Source of the DNA: Candidatus Muproteobacteria bacterium
GTDB taxonomy: Bacteria > Pseudomonadota > Gammaproteobacteria > Acidiferrobacterales > SPGG2
NCBI GenBank assembly: GCA_003251795.1
Contig: QKEI01000161.1
Span: 1 to 35,238 of the forward strand
Reading direction: 5' to 3'
DNA length: 35,238 nt
Shown here: one piece after another, positions 1 through 8,729 of the stretch
Position numbering within the stretch: the stretch's first letter is position 1
Layout: every line of letters begins with the position of its first letter
Translations under genes and position numbers: made by a program
The notes under the pieces: model-generated
What the model was told of the DNA's origin: nothing
The model's input: the letters and a program-made list of their open reading frames with translations, nothing else
The model's database searches: none

Positions 1-1901
1 CCCTTGCAAGAGACACACAGCGACATGGCGTCGGCCATACTCTGCGAAACCAGCGCATCGGGCCCTAGCTGTCCGGTGATCGCCAGGCGCAACGAGTTGG
101 CGCGGCCCCGGGTGACATGTTGTTCATCGTGCGTTACCCGATAAGAGGGGCACATCACGTTGGCATCCGACTTGCGACACGCTCCGTTGTTGTTGCACAT
201 CTCGATGGCGCCGGAGAAGCCGCCCCACTCGGACCAGTCGAGCGCGGTCTCGAGCTTAAGCGGCGCATAATCCGGCCGGTAGCGGAATAACTGGCGGTCA
301 TCCATGCGCGGGGCACGCACGATGCGATGCGGGTTGAAGAGACCCTTCGGATCGAAGCTGTCCTTGATCTCCTCCAGCGCTTGCACCAAACGTCGCCCGA
401 ACATGAACTCGTGGAACTCCGAGCGCACGATACCATCGCCGTGCTCGCCGGAATGCGAACCCTTGTATTCGCGCACCATGGCGAAGGCCTCTTCGGCGAT
501 CGCTCGCATCTTGCGCACATCGGTCCCGTCCTTCATGTTCAACACCGGCCGCACGTGCAAGCAGCCGACCGAGGCATGCGCGTACCAAGTACCCCTGGTG
601 CCGTGTTTGGCGAACACCTGGTTGAGGCGATCGGTGTATTCCGCGAGATCATCGAGGCCGACGGCACAATCTTCGATGAACGATACCGGTTTGCCGTCGC
701 CCTTCATCGACATCATGATGTTGAGCCCGGCCTTGCGCACCTCCCACACGGCGCGTTGCAAAGTGGGGTCGCTGATTGGCACCACGCTGCCTGGGAGACC
801 GACGGTAGCCATCAGATCTTCGAGCTCCTTCAGGTGGCGTAGCTGTTCGACATGATCATCACCGGCGAACTCTACCAACAACAATGCGTCGGGTTTGCCA
901 CGTACGACCTCGTCGACCGTAGCCCGGAACGCGGCGATATCTCGCGACAGATCGATCATGGTACGGTCTACCAGCTCCACCGCCGCCGGTTGCAGCTTGA
1001 CGATGTGACGTGTGCAGTCCATCGCCTGATAGAAAGTGGGGAAGTGGCATATGCCGAGCACTTTATGTTGCGGAATCGGCTGCAGTTGAAGCTCGATGGC
1101 CGTGAAAAACGCTAGCGTACCTTCCGAACCGACCAGCATGTGCGCCATGTTGTGACCCGCGGAGGCGATGCTGTCGATGTTGTAGCCGCCCACGCGACGA
1201 AGCAGCTTGGGCCAGCGCGTCTCGATCTCGTCGGCCTCGCGTGCCGCGATCGTGCGCAATCGCTGCACCAGCTGGCGATAAACGGGCTCGCCGTCCAGCT
1301 GTGCCAGATCCGCGGGCACCTCGCCGAAATGCCAACTCTCGCCGTTGGCCATGATGGCATCGATAGCGCGCACGTTGTGCACCGTGTTACCGTAGCGGAT
1401 GGAACGCGCACCACAACTATTATTACCCGCCATACCGCCGATCGTGGCGCGGCTGGCGGTGGAAGGATCGATGGGGAAGAACAGTCCGTGTGGTTTCAAC
1501 AAGGCGTTCAGTTGATCCAGCACGATGCCGGGTCCGGGTTGCACACGCACGCGCTGGCGCTCGATGTCGAGCTCGAGCACTCCATTTAGATACTTGCTGA
1601 CGTCGGCAACGATCCCGTTGCCTATGGTCTGACCGCACTGCGACGTACCGCCCCCGCGCGCCAGTACCGCTACGTCAGTGTCGCTCGCGATCTGGATCAG
1701 ACGCACGATGTCCTGCTCGTTTTTCGGCACCACTACACCGACCGGCTCGGCCTGGTAGATCGATGCATCGGTGCTGTAACGCCCACGCGTGAAGGCGTCG
1801 AACAACACTTCACCCTCGAGTTCGTGCCGTAGCCTCGCCGCTAGCGCAGGGTCGCCTGGGGTGGCGCCGCTCTTGGCTACCGGTGTGTCGGGAGCGTTCA
1901 T
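1..1901 (-). CDS. FAD-binding / 4Fe-4S hydroxyacid dehydrogenase (D-2-hydroxyglutarate/D-lactate dehydrogenase type), 3' end cut by window
   Basis: The frame is open from ATG at 1901 to the left edge (about 633 codons seen). This is the fused FAD-plus-iron-sulfur type of D-2-hydroxyacid oxidase (YdiJ/glycolate oxidase relatives, usually near 1000 residues), so roughly a third is missing. An FAD-binding segment with ARGGGTSQCG lies near residues 81-90. The FAD-oxidase C-terminal motif SGEHGDG is at 484-490. Ferredoxin-like cysteines follow: C569, C575 and C584 (CNNNGAC...C) and the start of a CxxCK motif at C629/C632. These enzymes oxidise D-lactate, glycolate or D-2-hydroxyglutarate and pass electrons to the respiratory chain; the exact substrate cannot be read from the sequence. 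It is divergent from the aminotransferase-crotonase-CoA transferase operon, which fits a shared role in hydroxyacid/glyoxylate turnover (inference). Confidence 0.85.
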   Translation of the reverse strand, partial: MNAPDTPVAKSGATPGDPALAARLRHELEGEVLFDAFTRGRYSTDASIYQAEPVGVVVPKNEQDIVRLIQIASDTDVAVLARGGGTSQCGQTIGNGIVADVSKYLNGVLELDIERQRVRVQPGPGIVLDQLNALLKPHGLFFPIDPSTASRATIGGMAGNNSCGARSIRYGNTVHNVRAIDAIMANGESWHFGEVPADLAQLDGEPVYRQLVQRLRTIAAREADEIETRWPKLLRRVGGYNIDSIASAGHNMAHMLVGSEGTLAFFTAIELQLQPIPQHKVLGICHFPTFYQAMDCTRHIVKLQPAAVELVDRTMIDLSRDIAAFRATVDEVVRGKPDALLLVEFAGDDHVEQLRHLKELEDLMATVGLPGSVVPISDPTLQRAVWEVRKAGLNIMMSMKGDGKPVSFIEDCAVGLDDLAEYTDRLNQVFAKHGTRGTWYAHASVGCLHVRPVLNMKDGTDVRKMRAIAEEAFAMVREYKGSHSGEHGDGIVRSEFHEFMFGRRLVQALEEIKDSFDPKGLFNPHRIVRAPRMDDRQLFRYRPDYAPLKLETALDWSEWGGFSGAIEMCNNNGACRKSDANVMCPSYRVTHDEQHVTRGRANSLRLAITGQLGPDALVSQSMADAMSLCVSCK

Positions 1902-1994
1902 ATCGGAGAGGAAGGGAATGGCATGCACCGATCATAACATCTCGCTAATGTTGCACGATGCGGGCACGCTTGAAATCAATGATTTGAGGGTGAA

Positions 1995-2024
1995 TTGCTA
2001 AGCCTTTGGCGTTGCGGGCATAAT
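1995..2024 (+). promoter_or_regulatory. candidate sigma70 promoter for the aminotransferase operon
   Basis: TTGCTA (1995-2000) and CATAAT (2019-2024) are separated by 18 bases, about 40 bases ahead of the start codon at 2066. An imperfect small palindrome, AAATCA-A-TGATTT (1973-1985), lies just upstream in the same divergent gap and could be an operator. Both are read by eye only. Confidence 0.35.
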
Positions 2025-2065
2025 CCAAGCTTTCTTCACTACCGCTCACCGTAGGAACGACGTCC

Positions 2066-3274
2066 ATGCCCAAGCAAGAAGGCCGACATTTTCTCCAAAT
2101 CCCAGGCCCGACCAACGTGCCCGACCGCGTGCTGCGCGCGATCGCTGCGCCCACCATCGATCATCGCGGCCCCGAGTTCGCGCGGCTCAGCAAGGAGGTG
2201 CTCGAGGGTCTGAAGGTGATCTTCAAGACTCAGGGTCGCGTCATCATCTTCCCGGGCTCCGGCACCGGTGCCTGGGAGGCCGCACTCGTCAATACGCTTT
2301 CTCCCGGAGACAAGGTATTGATGTTCGAGACCGGCCACTTCGCCACGCTCTGGTACAACATGGCGCAGCGTCTCGGACTGGCGGTGGACTTCGTGCCCGG
2401 CGACTGGCGCGGCGGCGTTGATCCTGCAGCGGTCGAGGTCAAGCTCGCCGAGGACCGCGGCCACAAGATCAAGGCGGTGGCGGTTGTACATAACGAAACC
2501 TCGACCGGTGTGGCGAGTCGTATTGGCGAGGTCCGCGCTGCCATGAACCGGGTCGGCCATCCAGCATTGCTATTGGTCGATACCATCTCTTCACTGGCAT
2601 CGATCGACTTTCGCATGGATGAGTGGCAGGTCGATGTGACCGTGAGCTGCTCACAGAAGGGTCTGATGCTGCCACCGGGCCTGGGCCTCAATGCCGTTAG
2701 CGACAAGGCATTGGCGGCCAATAAGTCGGCGGGATTTAAGCGCTCATATTGGGACTGGCAAGAAATGCTGGCGAACAACAAGACCGGTTTTTACCCGTAT
2801 ACGCCGGCCACCAACCTGCTCTATGGGCTGCACGAAGCGATCAACATGCTGCTCGAGGAAGGTCTGGAACGCGTATTCGCGCGCCACGACCGCCATGGCG
2901 AGGCGACGCGCCGCGCGGTCAGAGCCTGGGGGCTGGAGCTACTCTGCACCAACCCGGCGGAGTACAGCAGCTCGCTCACGGCGGTGCTGATGCCTGCGGG
3001 TCACGATGCCGACGCGCTGCGACAGCTGATCTTAAAGCGCTTCAACATGTCGCTTGGCACCGGCCTCGGCAAGGTCAAGGGCCGGGTTTTTCGTATCGGC
3101 CACCTGGGTGATTTCAATGATCTCTCGCTTGCCGGCACGTTGTCCGGGGTGGAGCTGGGACTGGCACTTGCCGGTGTGCCGCACCAAGCGGGCGGTGTGG
3201 GTGCGGCGCTGGCGTACCTCACTGAGGTCGCGCGCGAAGCCGGTGGCGGCAAGTCAAGCGCCTCCGCGGCCTGA
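2066..3274 (+). CDS. serine--glyoxylate aminotransferase family PLP enzyme
   Basis: This 402-residue class V aminotransferase has the usual family length. It opens with the substrate/cofactor segment IPGPTNVPD (12-20), has the glycine-rich PGSGTGAWE region (63-71), an aspartate in LLLVDTISS (about 172) that should contact the PLP ring nitrogen, and the Schiff-base lysine K198 in SCSQKGLMLPPG. Family members transfer the amino group of serine or alanine to glyoxylate, giving glycine plus hydroxypyruvate or pyruvate. It is first in an operon: 25 bases downstream, after a strong AAGGAG site, a crotonase begins, followed by a CoA-transferase. With the divergent hydroxyacid oxidase, which could make glyoxylate from glycolate, this suggests glyoxylate handling. 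The substrate assignment is inference; alanine-glyoxylate or a related specificity is possible. Confidence 0.88.
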   Translation: MPKQEGRHFLQIPGPTNVPDRVLRAIAAPTIDHRGPEFARLSKEVLEGLKVIFKTQGRVIIFPGSGTGAWEAALVNTLSPGDKVLMFETGHFATLWYNMAQRLGLAVDFVPGDWRGGVDPAAVEVKLAEDRGHKIKAVAVVHNETSTGVASRIGEVRAAMNRVGHPALLLVDTISSLASIDFRMDEWQVDVTVSCSQKGLMLPPGLGLNAVSDKALAANKSAGFKRSYWDWQEMLANNKTGFYPYTPATNLLYGLHEAINMLLEEGLERVFARHDRHGEATRRAVRAWGLELLCTNPAEYSSSLTAVLMPAGHDADALRQLILKRFNMSLGTGLGKVKGRVFRIGHLGDFNDLSLAGTLSGVELGLALAGVPHQAGGVGAALAYLTEVAREAGGGKSSASAA

Positions 3275-3299
3275 CGCCTTCCCAAGTTAAGGAGTAGAT

Positions 3300-4079
3300 A
3301 TGCCCGATACTATTTTGATCGAGCGCGTTGGACCGATCGCGACGGTCGTGCTCAACCGCCCGGAGAAGCTGAACGCACTGACCAAGCCCATGTGGCAGCG
3401 CCTCGGTGACGTCATCGCCGAGCTCTCGGCGGACGATGCATTACGTTGTCTGGTGCTACGCGGGGCCGGAGATAAGGCGTTCGCGCCCGGCAACGATATT
3501 TCCGAGTTCGAGAACGAGCGCGCCAATGTCGAACAGGCGCGCGCCTATGGCGCCATCATGCGCCGCACGCTCGCCGCTTTTGAACATTGCCGTCATCCGA
3601 TGGTGGCGCTAATCAAGGGTATCTGCGTCGGTGGCGGGCTCGAGATCGCCGCCAACTGCGATCTGCGCATCTGCGGCGAGTCGAGCCGTTTCGGTGTACC
3701 TATTAATAAGCTCGGACTGGTTATGGCGCACGCGGAGTTGCGCGGTTTGTTGAACCTGGTCGGTCGGGCGACCGCACTGGAGATTCTGCTCGAGGGTCGC
3801 ATATTCGGCGCGCACGAGGCGAAGGAGAAAGGCTTGATCACACGCATCGTGCCGGACGACAAGGTCGAGGAAGAGGCCTATGCGACCGCGCAACGTATCG
3901 TCGACGGCGCTCCCTTGGTTGCGCGCTGGCACAAGAAATTTGCCGAGCGACTCAGCGATCCGGCGCCGCTAACCGAAGCGGAGGTCGACGAAGGCTTTAC
4001 TTGCTTCGGTACCGAGGACTTCCAGATCGGCTACCGCGCGTTCCTCAAGAAGGTCAAACCGGATTTCAAGGGACGCTGA
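3300..4079 (+). CDS. enoyl-CoA hydratase/isomerase (crotonase) family protein
   Basis: This 259-residue crotonase-fold protein is full length. The oxyanion-hole segments are present: AFAPGNDISEF (60-70) and the GGGLEIAANCD block (111-121). E115 matches the first catalytic glutamate of enoyl-CoA hydratase (rat E144). The second catalytic glutamate (rat E164, in the QPEI motif) would fall at residue 135, where this protein has Ile in FGVPINKLG. It may therefore not be a simple hydratase; isomerase, lyase or other crotonase chemistry is possible. A good site (AAGGAG, seven bases before the ATG) drives translation. The stop is one base from the start of the next gene, so co-expression with the CoA-transferase is nearly certain. 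Confidence 0.88.
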   Translation: MPDTILIERVGPIATVVLNRPEKLNALTKPMWQRLGDVIAELSADDALRCLVLRGAGDKAFAPGNDISEFENERANVEQARAYGAIMRRTLAAFEHCRHPMVALIKGICVGGGLEIAANCDLRICGESSRFGVPINKLGLVMAHAELRGLLNLVGRATALEILLEGRIFGAHEAKEKGLITRIVPDDKVEEEAYATAQRIVDGAPLVARWHKKFAERLSDPAPLTEAEVDEGFTCFGTEDFQIGYRAFLKKVKPDFKGR

Positions 4080-4080
4080 A

Positions 4081-5277
4081 ATGGGCCCGCTCGCCGGCGT
4101 GAAGGTCATCGAATTCGCCCATGTCATGGCCGGGCCCACCTGCGGGTTGATGCTGGCCGACATGGGGGCGGACGTCATCAAGGTCGAGCGAGTCCCCGAC
4201 GGCGAAGACACGCGCCGCATGACGCCGCCCACCATCGACGGCGAGGCGGCGGCGTTCCTGATGATGAACCGCAACAAACGCGGTATGGCGGTCGATCTCA
4301 AGCACGAAAAGGGCAAGGCTATCGCTCGCCGCCTGCTGCGCACCGCCGATGTCGCGATCGAAAACTTTCGCAAGGGCACGATGGAACGCCTCGGCCTCGG
4401 CTACGAAGAGATGCGCAAAGACAACCCGGTCCTGATCTACTGTGAAGTCTCCGGCTTTGGGCGCACCGGGCCTTATGCGGATCGCGGTGGCTACGATCTC
4501 ATCGCCCAGGGCATGTCGGGCTTGATGAGCATCACCGGCGAGGGACCAGGGCGCCCGCCGGTGAAATGTGGCGCGCCCATGACGGACATCACCGCGGGCA
4601 TTCTTGCGGCCATGGGCGTACTCGCTGCCTATGCGCACAGGCTCAAGACGGGGGAAGGTCAGCGCGTGGACGTATCGCTGTTCGAGGCCGGTATCGTCCA
4701 CACCTATTGGCAGTCGGCAATCACGTTTGCGATCGGCAAGCCCCCGGGTCCAATGGGCTCGGCGCATCCGTTGAATGCCCCCTACCAAGCGTTCCAGGCG
4801 GCGGATGGCTGGATCACCATCGGCGCCGCCAACCAGCCGAACTGGTTTAAGTTGCTCGAGGCGCTAGAAGCCGGCGCGCTCAAGGATGATCCGCGCTTCG
4901 CCAGCAATGACGCGCGCATGACCAACTTGCCGGCGCTGGTGGATGTGTTGAAGCCGCTGTTCAGGCAGCGTACCTGCGCCGATTGGCTAAAGCGCCTGCA
5001 GGAGGCCGGTGTGCCGGCGGGACCGGTGCTCGACATCGCGCAGATGCATGCCGATCCGCAGACACTCGCGCGGGAAATGGTGGTCGAAGTGCCGCACAGT
5101 CGTCTCAAGAAGCACAAAACCCTCGGCGCACCCGTTAAATTCTCGGGTACGCCAAGCACTGTCGAACGCGGCGCGCCGCTGCTCGGCGAGCACACACGTG
5201 AGATCCTTAGCGAGTACGGCTATACCGAAGAAGTAATCGACGACCTGATCGCCGCGGGCGTTGTCATCGCCGCGTGA
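4081..5277 (+). CDS. CoA-transferase family III (CaiB/BaiF)
   Basis: This 398-residue protein has the family's typical length and landmarks. The start reads LAGVKVIEFAHVMAGP, followed by LADMGADVIKVE (25-36), NRNKRGMAVDLK (63-74), ENFRKGTMERLG (94-105), and the nucleophilic aspartate D169 in GAPMTDITAG, at the same number as in formyl-CoA transferase. Such enzymes move CoA between carboxylic acids through an aspartyl-CoA thioester. It is the last gene of the operon and begins one base after the crotonase stop, with AGGGA inside the end of the crotonase gene as likely ribosome site. The pair probably activates and then processes one organic acid; which acid is unknown. A second, separate CoA-transferase lies at 10618-11808. 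Confidence 0.9.
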   Translation: MGPLAGVKVIEFAHVMAGPTCGLMLADMGADVIKVERVPDGEDTRRMTPPTIDGEAAAFLMMNRNKRGMAVDLKHEKGKAIARRLLRTADVAIENFRKGTMERLGLGYEEMRKDNPVLIYCEVSGFGRTGPYADRGGYDLIAQGMSGLMSITGEGPGRPPVKCGAPMTDITAGILAAMGVLAAYAHRLKTGEGQRVDVSLFEAGIVHTYWQSAITFAIGKPPGPMGSAHPLNAPYQAFQAADGWITIGAANQPNWFKLLEALEAGALKDDPRFASNDARMTNLPALVDVLKPLFRQRTCADWLKRLQEAGVPAGPVLDIAQMHADPQTLAREMVVEVPHSRLKKHKTLGAPVKFSGTPSTVERGAPLLGEHTREILSEYGYTEEVIDDLIAAGVVIAA

Positions 5278-5281
5278 TCAT

Positions 5282-6493
5282 TCAGCCTGTGACCGGTGCA
5301 GGCACGGTGGCACGGTGGCGCATGCCCACATAGGTAACGCTTATCGCCAGCAAGGCGACCGCGGTGCAGCTTATCAGCGCAATGAACATCGGATAGGGCG
5401 TGCCGTTGTGACTAAAACCCACTAGTTGCACGACCAGAGCGCCAATCACCATCTGTATACCGCTCATCAAGCCCGAAGCCGAGCCGGCATGCTGCGGTTG
5501 CGCCGCCACGGCCTCGGCCTGCACCGGCGCGATGGCCAATGCCCCGAAGAAGCAAAGTGCAATCGTCGGAATGAACAACGCTGCGGTATTCCACCCCAAT
5601 ATGCTAGCCGCCGCCATGCCCGCGACTGCCGTTACCAGACAACCGATCCCGGAGAAGAGAATTAAGCCGGCACGCGGCACACGCTGGCCGAAGCGGCCGG
5701 TTACGTAATTGCCGGCGACATAGAAGATGCAGGCGACCGCGAACCAGATACCGTATTCAGTGGCGGAACGACCTAACACCTCCACCATGAGATAAGGAAT
5801 AGCTGCCTGTGTGGCGAAAAAGGTCGCCATGATACAGGCGAAGAACAACGCTGGCCCTAGGTAATAGCGGTCACGCAGCAGCGAACCGAAGGTGTGGAAC
5901 GTCTGGCGCAAACCGAGCTCGCTGCGCCGCTCGCGACTGGTCTCCGGTAAGTACAGCGCCAACAATGACAAGGCGACGACACCGAACAACACACAGACGC
6001 CGAAGATCGCGCGCCAACCGACATGATCCAGCAGTATGCCGCCGACGCTCGGGGACAGCATCGGCACGAAGATCATGACTGTGGTGAGATAAGCGATCAC
6101 CTGGCCACTGCGCTCGCGCCCGTAGACGTCATGGATGATAGTGCGCGGCAAAACGAGCCCGGCCGAGCTGCCCGCCGCCTGCACCATACGGCCGATGATC
6201 AGGAGCTCTGGGGTGGGTGCGAGGCCGGCGACAATGCTGCCGATGCAGAATAATCCGGTGCCCATCAGGATCACCGGGCGGCGCCCGAAGCGGTCGGAAA
6301 GCGGCCCGTAGATCAGCGTCATGAGTGCGATGGTGGCGAAAGACAAGCTGATCAGCGTTTGCGCAGCCGCCATAGGTATGGCGAAATCCCGGTGCACGAA
6401 CGGCACTGCAGGTGTCAATATCTGGGTGGCCATGGGCCCTAAGGCATAGGCGACCACAAGCGCCCCCAGGGCCAGCAAATGCAAGCGTTTCAT
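5282..6493 (-). CDS. MFS transporter, Bcr/CflA drug-resistance family
   Basis: This 403-residue inner-membrane protein has about 12 hydrophobic segments. The MFS signature between TM2 and TM3 is clear (GPLSDRFGRRP, 63-73). The next half shows the Bcr/CflA-type run GRMVQAAGSS, LPRTIIHDVYGRERSG and MLSPSVGGIL. Family members export small molecules such as bicyclomycin, sulfonamides or dipeptides by proton antiport. The real substrate is not predictable, and the genomic neighbours give no resistance context. A GAGAGGAGAG ribosome site lies just upstream of the start. The gene is convergent with the CoA-transferase gene (only four bases between stops) and divergent from the DapA-family gene. Confidence 0.88.
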   Translation of the reverse strand: MKRLHLLALGALVVAYALGPMATQILTPAVPFVHRDFAIPMAAAQTLISLSFATIALMTLIYGPLSDRFGRRPVILMGTGLFCIGSIVAGLAPTPELLIIGRMVQAAGSSAGLVLPRTIIHDVYGRERSGQVIAYLTTVMIFVPMLSPSVGGILLDHVGWRAIFGVCVLFGVVALSLLALYLPETSRERRSELGLRQTFHTFGSLLRDRYYLGPALFFACIMATFFATQAAIPYLMVEVLGRSATEYGIWFAVACIFYVAGNYVTGRFGQRVPRAGLILFSGIGCLVTAVAGMAAASILGWNTAALFIPTIALCFFGALAIAPVQAEAVAAQPQHAGSASGLMSGIQMVIGALVVQLVGFSHNGTPYPMFIALISCTAVALLAISVTYVGMRHRATVPAPVTG

Positions 6494-6710
6494 GAAATCT
6501 CTCCTCTCTACGGGTTGGCCCTTTGTTGATTACCGTGAAAGTCTAGGCAGCCGTTGTTTCCGACCGATTTCATGACAAAGGAGGTTTTGTTTCGATTGTT
6601 TCAGAGGGGCTGCGTCCCCACGAGGTTGACCGCCGGTCCTATGGCCGCCGTCCGGTCGGCGATACAATGGCAGCTTAGCGATGCAACAGTGTTACGAGAG
6701 ATGATGATCC
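6494..6710. other. divergent intergenic region between exporter and DapA-family gene
   Basis: These 217 bases hold the start regions of both flanking genes. A TACAAT hexamer at 6662-6667 is a plausible -10 for the rightward gene, but no clear -35 accompanies it. GAGAG at 6696-6700 is the likely ribosome site for the start at 6711. No palindrome or small gene stood out. Confidence 0.4.
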
Positions 6711-7622
6711 ATGGCTGATAAGAAACCCTTTGCTGGTGTGCTGTCACCGGTACTAACTCCTTTCAAGAAGGACCTGACTCCCGATAGTGGGCGCTTCGTG
6801 TCGCACTGCCGCTGGCTGCTCGAGCAGGGTGCAACCGGATTAGCGGTATTCGGCACCACCAGCGAGGCCAACTCGCTGTCGGTCAAGGAGCGTATAGAGC
6901 TGCTCGAGGCACTGATTACCGATGACATCGACCCGAAGTTGCTGATGCCCGGCACCGGCTGCTGTGCGCTGACGGATTCGGTGCGCTTGACCGCGCATGC
7001 GGTACGCAACGGCTGTGGCGGCGTGCTCATGTTGCCGCCGTTTTACTACAAGGGCGTTAGTGACGACGGGCTCTTCGCGAATATTGCCGAGGTAATCGAA
7101 CGCGTGGGGGACGGTCGCTTACGAATCTACCTGTATCATTTTCCGCAGATGGCAGTGCTGAGTTACAGCCTCGATTTAGTCGAGAGACTGATCAAGGCGT
7201 ACCCCACTATCGTCGTCGGCGTGAAGGACAGCTCAGGCGATTGGAGCAACACAGAAGCGATGCTAAAGCGCTTTCCCGGTTTCGATGTCTTCCCCGGATC
7301 GGAAGTCTTTCTGTTGCCGGCCCTGCGGGGAGGTGGTGCTGGCTGCATCACAGCAACCGCCAACGTCAATGCTGCCATGGTGCGCAATCTCTACGATAAC
7401 TGGCAGTCGCCGCAGGCCGATGCGTTGCAAGACGAAATCACGGCACTGCGTAAAGCCATTCAAGGCTATCCGATGATTCCGGCACTGAAGCAGATCATTG
7501 CGCACTATCGTAACGATGCGGCGTGGGCCACCGTGCGCCCACCGCTGGTGCGCTTATCCGAAGCGCAGGCGCGGTCCCTGATCGCCGATCTTGAGCAGAA
7601 GAAATTCGCGCTGGCCGCGTAG
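6711..7622 (+). CDS. dihydrodipicolinate synthase/N-acetylneuraminate lyase family protein
   Basis: This 303-residue class I aldolase-fold enzyme has the family's usual length. Seen are the phosphate/carboxylate loop FGTTSEANSLS (47-57; DapA has GTTGE), the tyrosine in IYLYHFPQ (Y142), and the Schiff-base lysine K172 in VVGVKDSSGD. The family joins or splits pyruvate and an aldehyde (dihydrodipicolinate synthase, N-acetylneuraminate lyase, KDG aldolase, 4-hydroxy-2-oxoglutarate aldolase) or dehydrates sugar acids. No lysine-biosynthesis or sialic-acid genes surround it, so a catabolic aldolase/lyase role is more likely than DapA proper; this is inference. It stands alone, divergent from the exporter and convergent with the lipoprotein gene. 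Confidence 0.85.
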   Translation: MADKKPFAGVLSPVLTPFKKDLTPDSGRFVSHCRWLLEQGATGLAVFGTTSEANSLSVKERIELLEALITDDIDPKLLMPGTGCCALTDSVRLTAHAVRNGCGGVLMLPPFYYKGVSDDGLFANIAEVIERVGDGRLRIYLYHFPQMAVLSYSLDLVERLIKAYPTIVVGVKDSSGDWSNTEAMLKRFPGFDVFPGSEVFLLPALRGGGAGCITATANVNAAMVRNLYDNWQSPQADALQDEITALRKAIQGYPMIPALKQIIAHYRNDAAWATVRPPLVRLSEAQARSLIADLEQKKFALAA

Positions 7623-7680
7623 CTCGTCGGAGTTAGGACGAAGGACTTAGAGCTAAGTTGTTCTGACGCTGCCGCTAAGG

Positions 7681-8424
7681 TTAGATCCCTCGCACGGCAA
7701 TGGTGCCATTGCCGGCATCGAGCGAGATCGTCCCGTCACCACCTCCAAGGGTTCCAGTCCGCGAGTTCGGCGTCACGGTTTCATTAGACAGCGACAGATT
7801 CGTGAGCGAGATGCTGCCGATTGCGACCGTGGCGGAGAATTGGGCTGAGGTTGTCTGCGGGATCCGAAGATCGATGTTTCCGTTCACGAGGCTCATGTCG
7901 ATCTCTCCCGCAGAAGGCAACGTCACCGAGGCGGTGATTTGACCATTCACAAGTCTCAGGAAAACGCTACCATGGATCGCATCGGCTTCGATCCGCCCGT
8001 TTACACTTAGGATCCTGCAATCGAAGTCCTGCGGTAGCGAGATCGTGTAGTTCACGATGTAATTCCGACCCGCTGAGAACTTGGGTTGAACCGTCTGGAC
8101 CAGGACCTCGTTCGCGGAACTGCTGACTTCAACATCGAGCTGGGCGAGATGGGCAGTGGCGTCCTCCAAGGTATTGGCTTGGACACGTTTTACGCCCGTG
8201 ATGGCGATGGAAGTTGCCCCAGGTGTTCCCGTCACCTCGATGGTCCCACTGACCCCTTGCAGTTGAAGTGCTGTTTGGGTCCCGACCGGTTCATTGAAGG
8301 AGAACGGCTCCTCCGCCCATGGACGGTTATCGACGAATCCACTGCTGCTACCCCCGCAACCCGAAGCGAGAATCAAACCGAGTAGCGAGGGGACTAGAAT
8401 GAGTCTACCTACGATAGGATACAT
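7681..8424 (-). CDS. DUF4097-like lipoprotein (beta-repeat adhesin-like domain)
   Basis: The start is set at 8424 because GAAGG lies six bases upstream and the protein then begins with a clean lipoprotein signal (MYPIVGRLILV..., lipobox LASGC with C23). An in-frame ATG at 8481 would add 19 residues and spoil the signal. The mature part (about 225 residues) consists of short beta repeats: LQGVSGTIEVTGTPG, LSVNGRIEADAIHGSVFLRLVNGQI, SLVNGNIDLRIP and ISLDAGNGTIAVRG. That is the DUF4097 pattern, predicted to form a stacked beta structure outside the inner membrane. The function is unknown. The gene is divergent from a CadC-like sensor-regulator, and the two may form one regulated unit. Confidence 0.75.
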   Translation of the reverse strand: MYPIVGRLILVPSLLGLILASGCGGSSSGFVDNRPWAEEPFSFNEPVGTQTALQLQGVSGTIEVTGTPGATSIAITGVKRVQANTLEDATAHLAQLDVEVSSSANEVLVQTVQPKFSAGRNYIVNYTISLPQDFDCRILSVNGRIEADAIHGSVFLRLVNGQITASVTLPSAGEIDMSLVNGNIDLRIPQTTSAQFSATVAIGSISLTNLSLSNETVTPNSRTGTLGGGDGTISLDAGNGTIAVRGI

Positions 8425-8455
8425 GGCTGCCTTCTTGGAAATTCGTTTTGTCGGT

Positions 8456-8483
8456 TGTGTACCGACTCGCAGAAGCGTCACAA
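8456..8483 (-). promoter_or_regulatory. candidate promoter for the DUF4097 lipoprotein
   Basis: On the minus strand TTGTGA (8483-8478) and TACACA (8461-8456) are separated by 16 bases, about 30 bases ahead of the start at 8424. Each hexamer matches the sigma70 consensus at about four of six positions, so this is a weak call. Confidence 0.27.
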
Positions 8484-8675
8484 TAAACCCGACCCTTTTA
8501 CTCTACTTACTGCCCCAGTCTCAGAGCACCGTGGTATCCTTTTGCATGACACAGGCACTTTCGTCTCCTTATCGGTGCTCGTTTTGAAGCATGGTGATTT
8601 CATCACAACCCTGGCGGAAAGACGTGACGAAAAGGTAATTCTTTTCCGCCGAAAACATGACGGTGTGCTAGTGAG

Positions 8676-8706
8676 ACCGTTCGATGCGAAATCTGGATCG
8701 AACGGT
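8676..8706. promoter_or_regulatory. perfect 10-bp inverted repeat ahead of the CadC-like regulator (operator or hairpin)
   Basis: ACCGTTCGAT (8676-8685) and its exact reverse complement ATCGAACGGT (8697-8706) flank an 11-base spacer. The half-site centres are 21 bases apart, two helical turns, as expected for a dimeric regulator. The repeat ends 23 bases before the GTG start at 8730, so it could be an autoregulatory operator or, in RNA, a stem-loop near the ribosome site. It lies in the 305-base divergent gap (8425-8729), in which no gene was found. Confidence 0.55.
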
Positions 8707-8729
8707 GTCAACCAACGAAGGTTGCGGGC

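Noticed and set aside
4066-4788. A 240-codon minus-strand open frame
   Set aside because: It is antisense to the CoA-transferase with D169 and other family motifs; its composition is that of a mirror frame.
5282-6493. Specific drug-resistance gene (bcr)
   Set aside because: Bcr/CflA-family membership is clear, but substrate and resistance cannot be inferred from sequence alone.
6711-7622. dapA of lysine biosynthesis
   Set aside because: Schiff-base lysine and tyrosine are kept but the GTTGE loop reads GTTSE, and no lysine genes are nearby; only the family is called.
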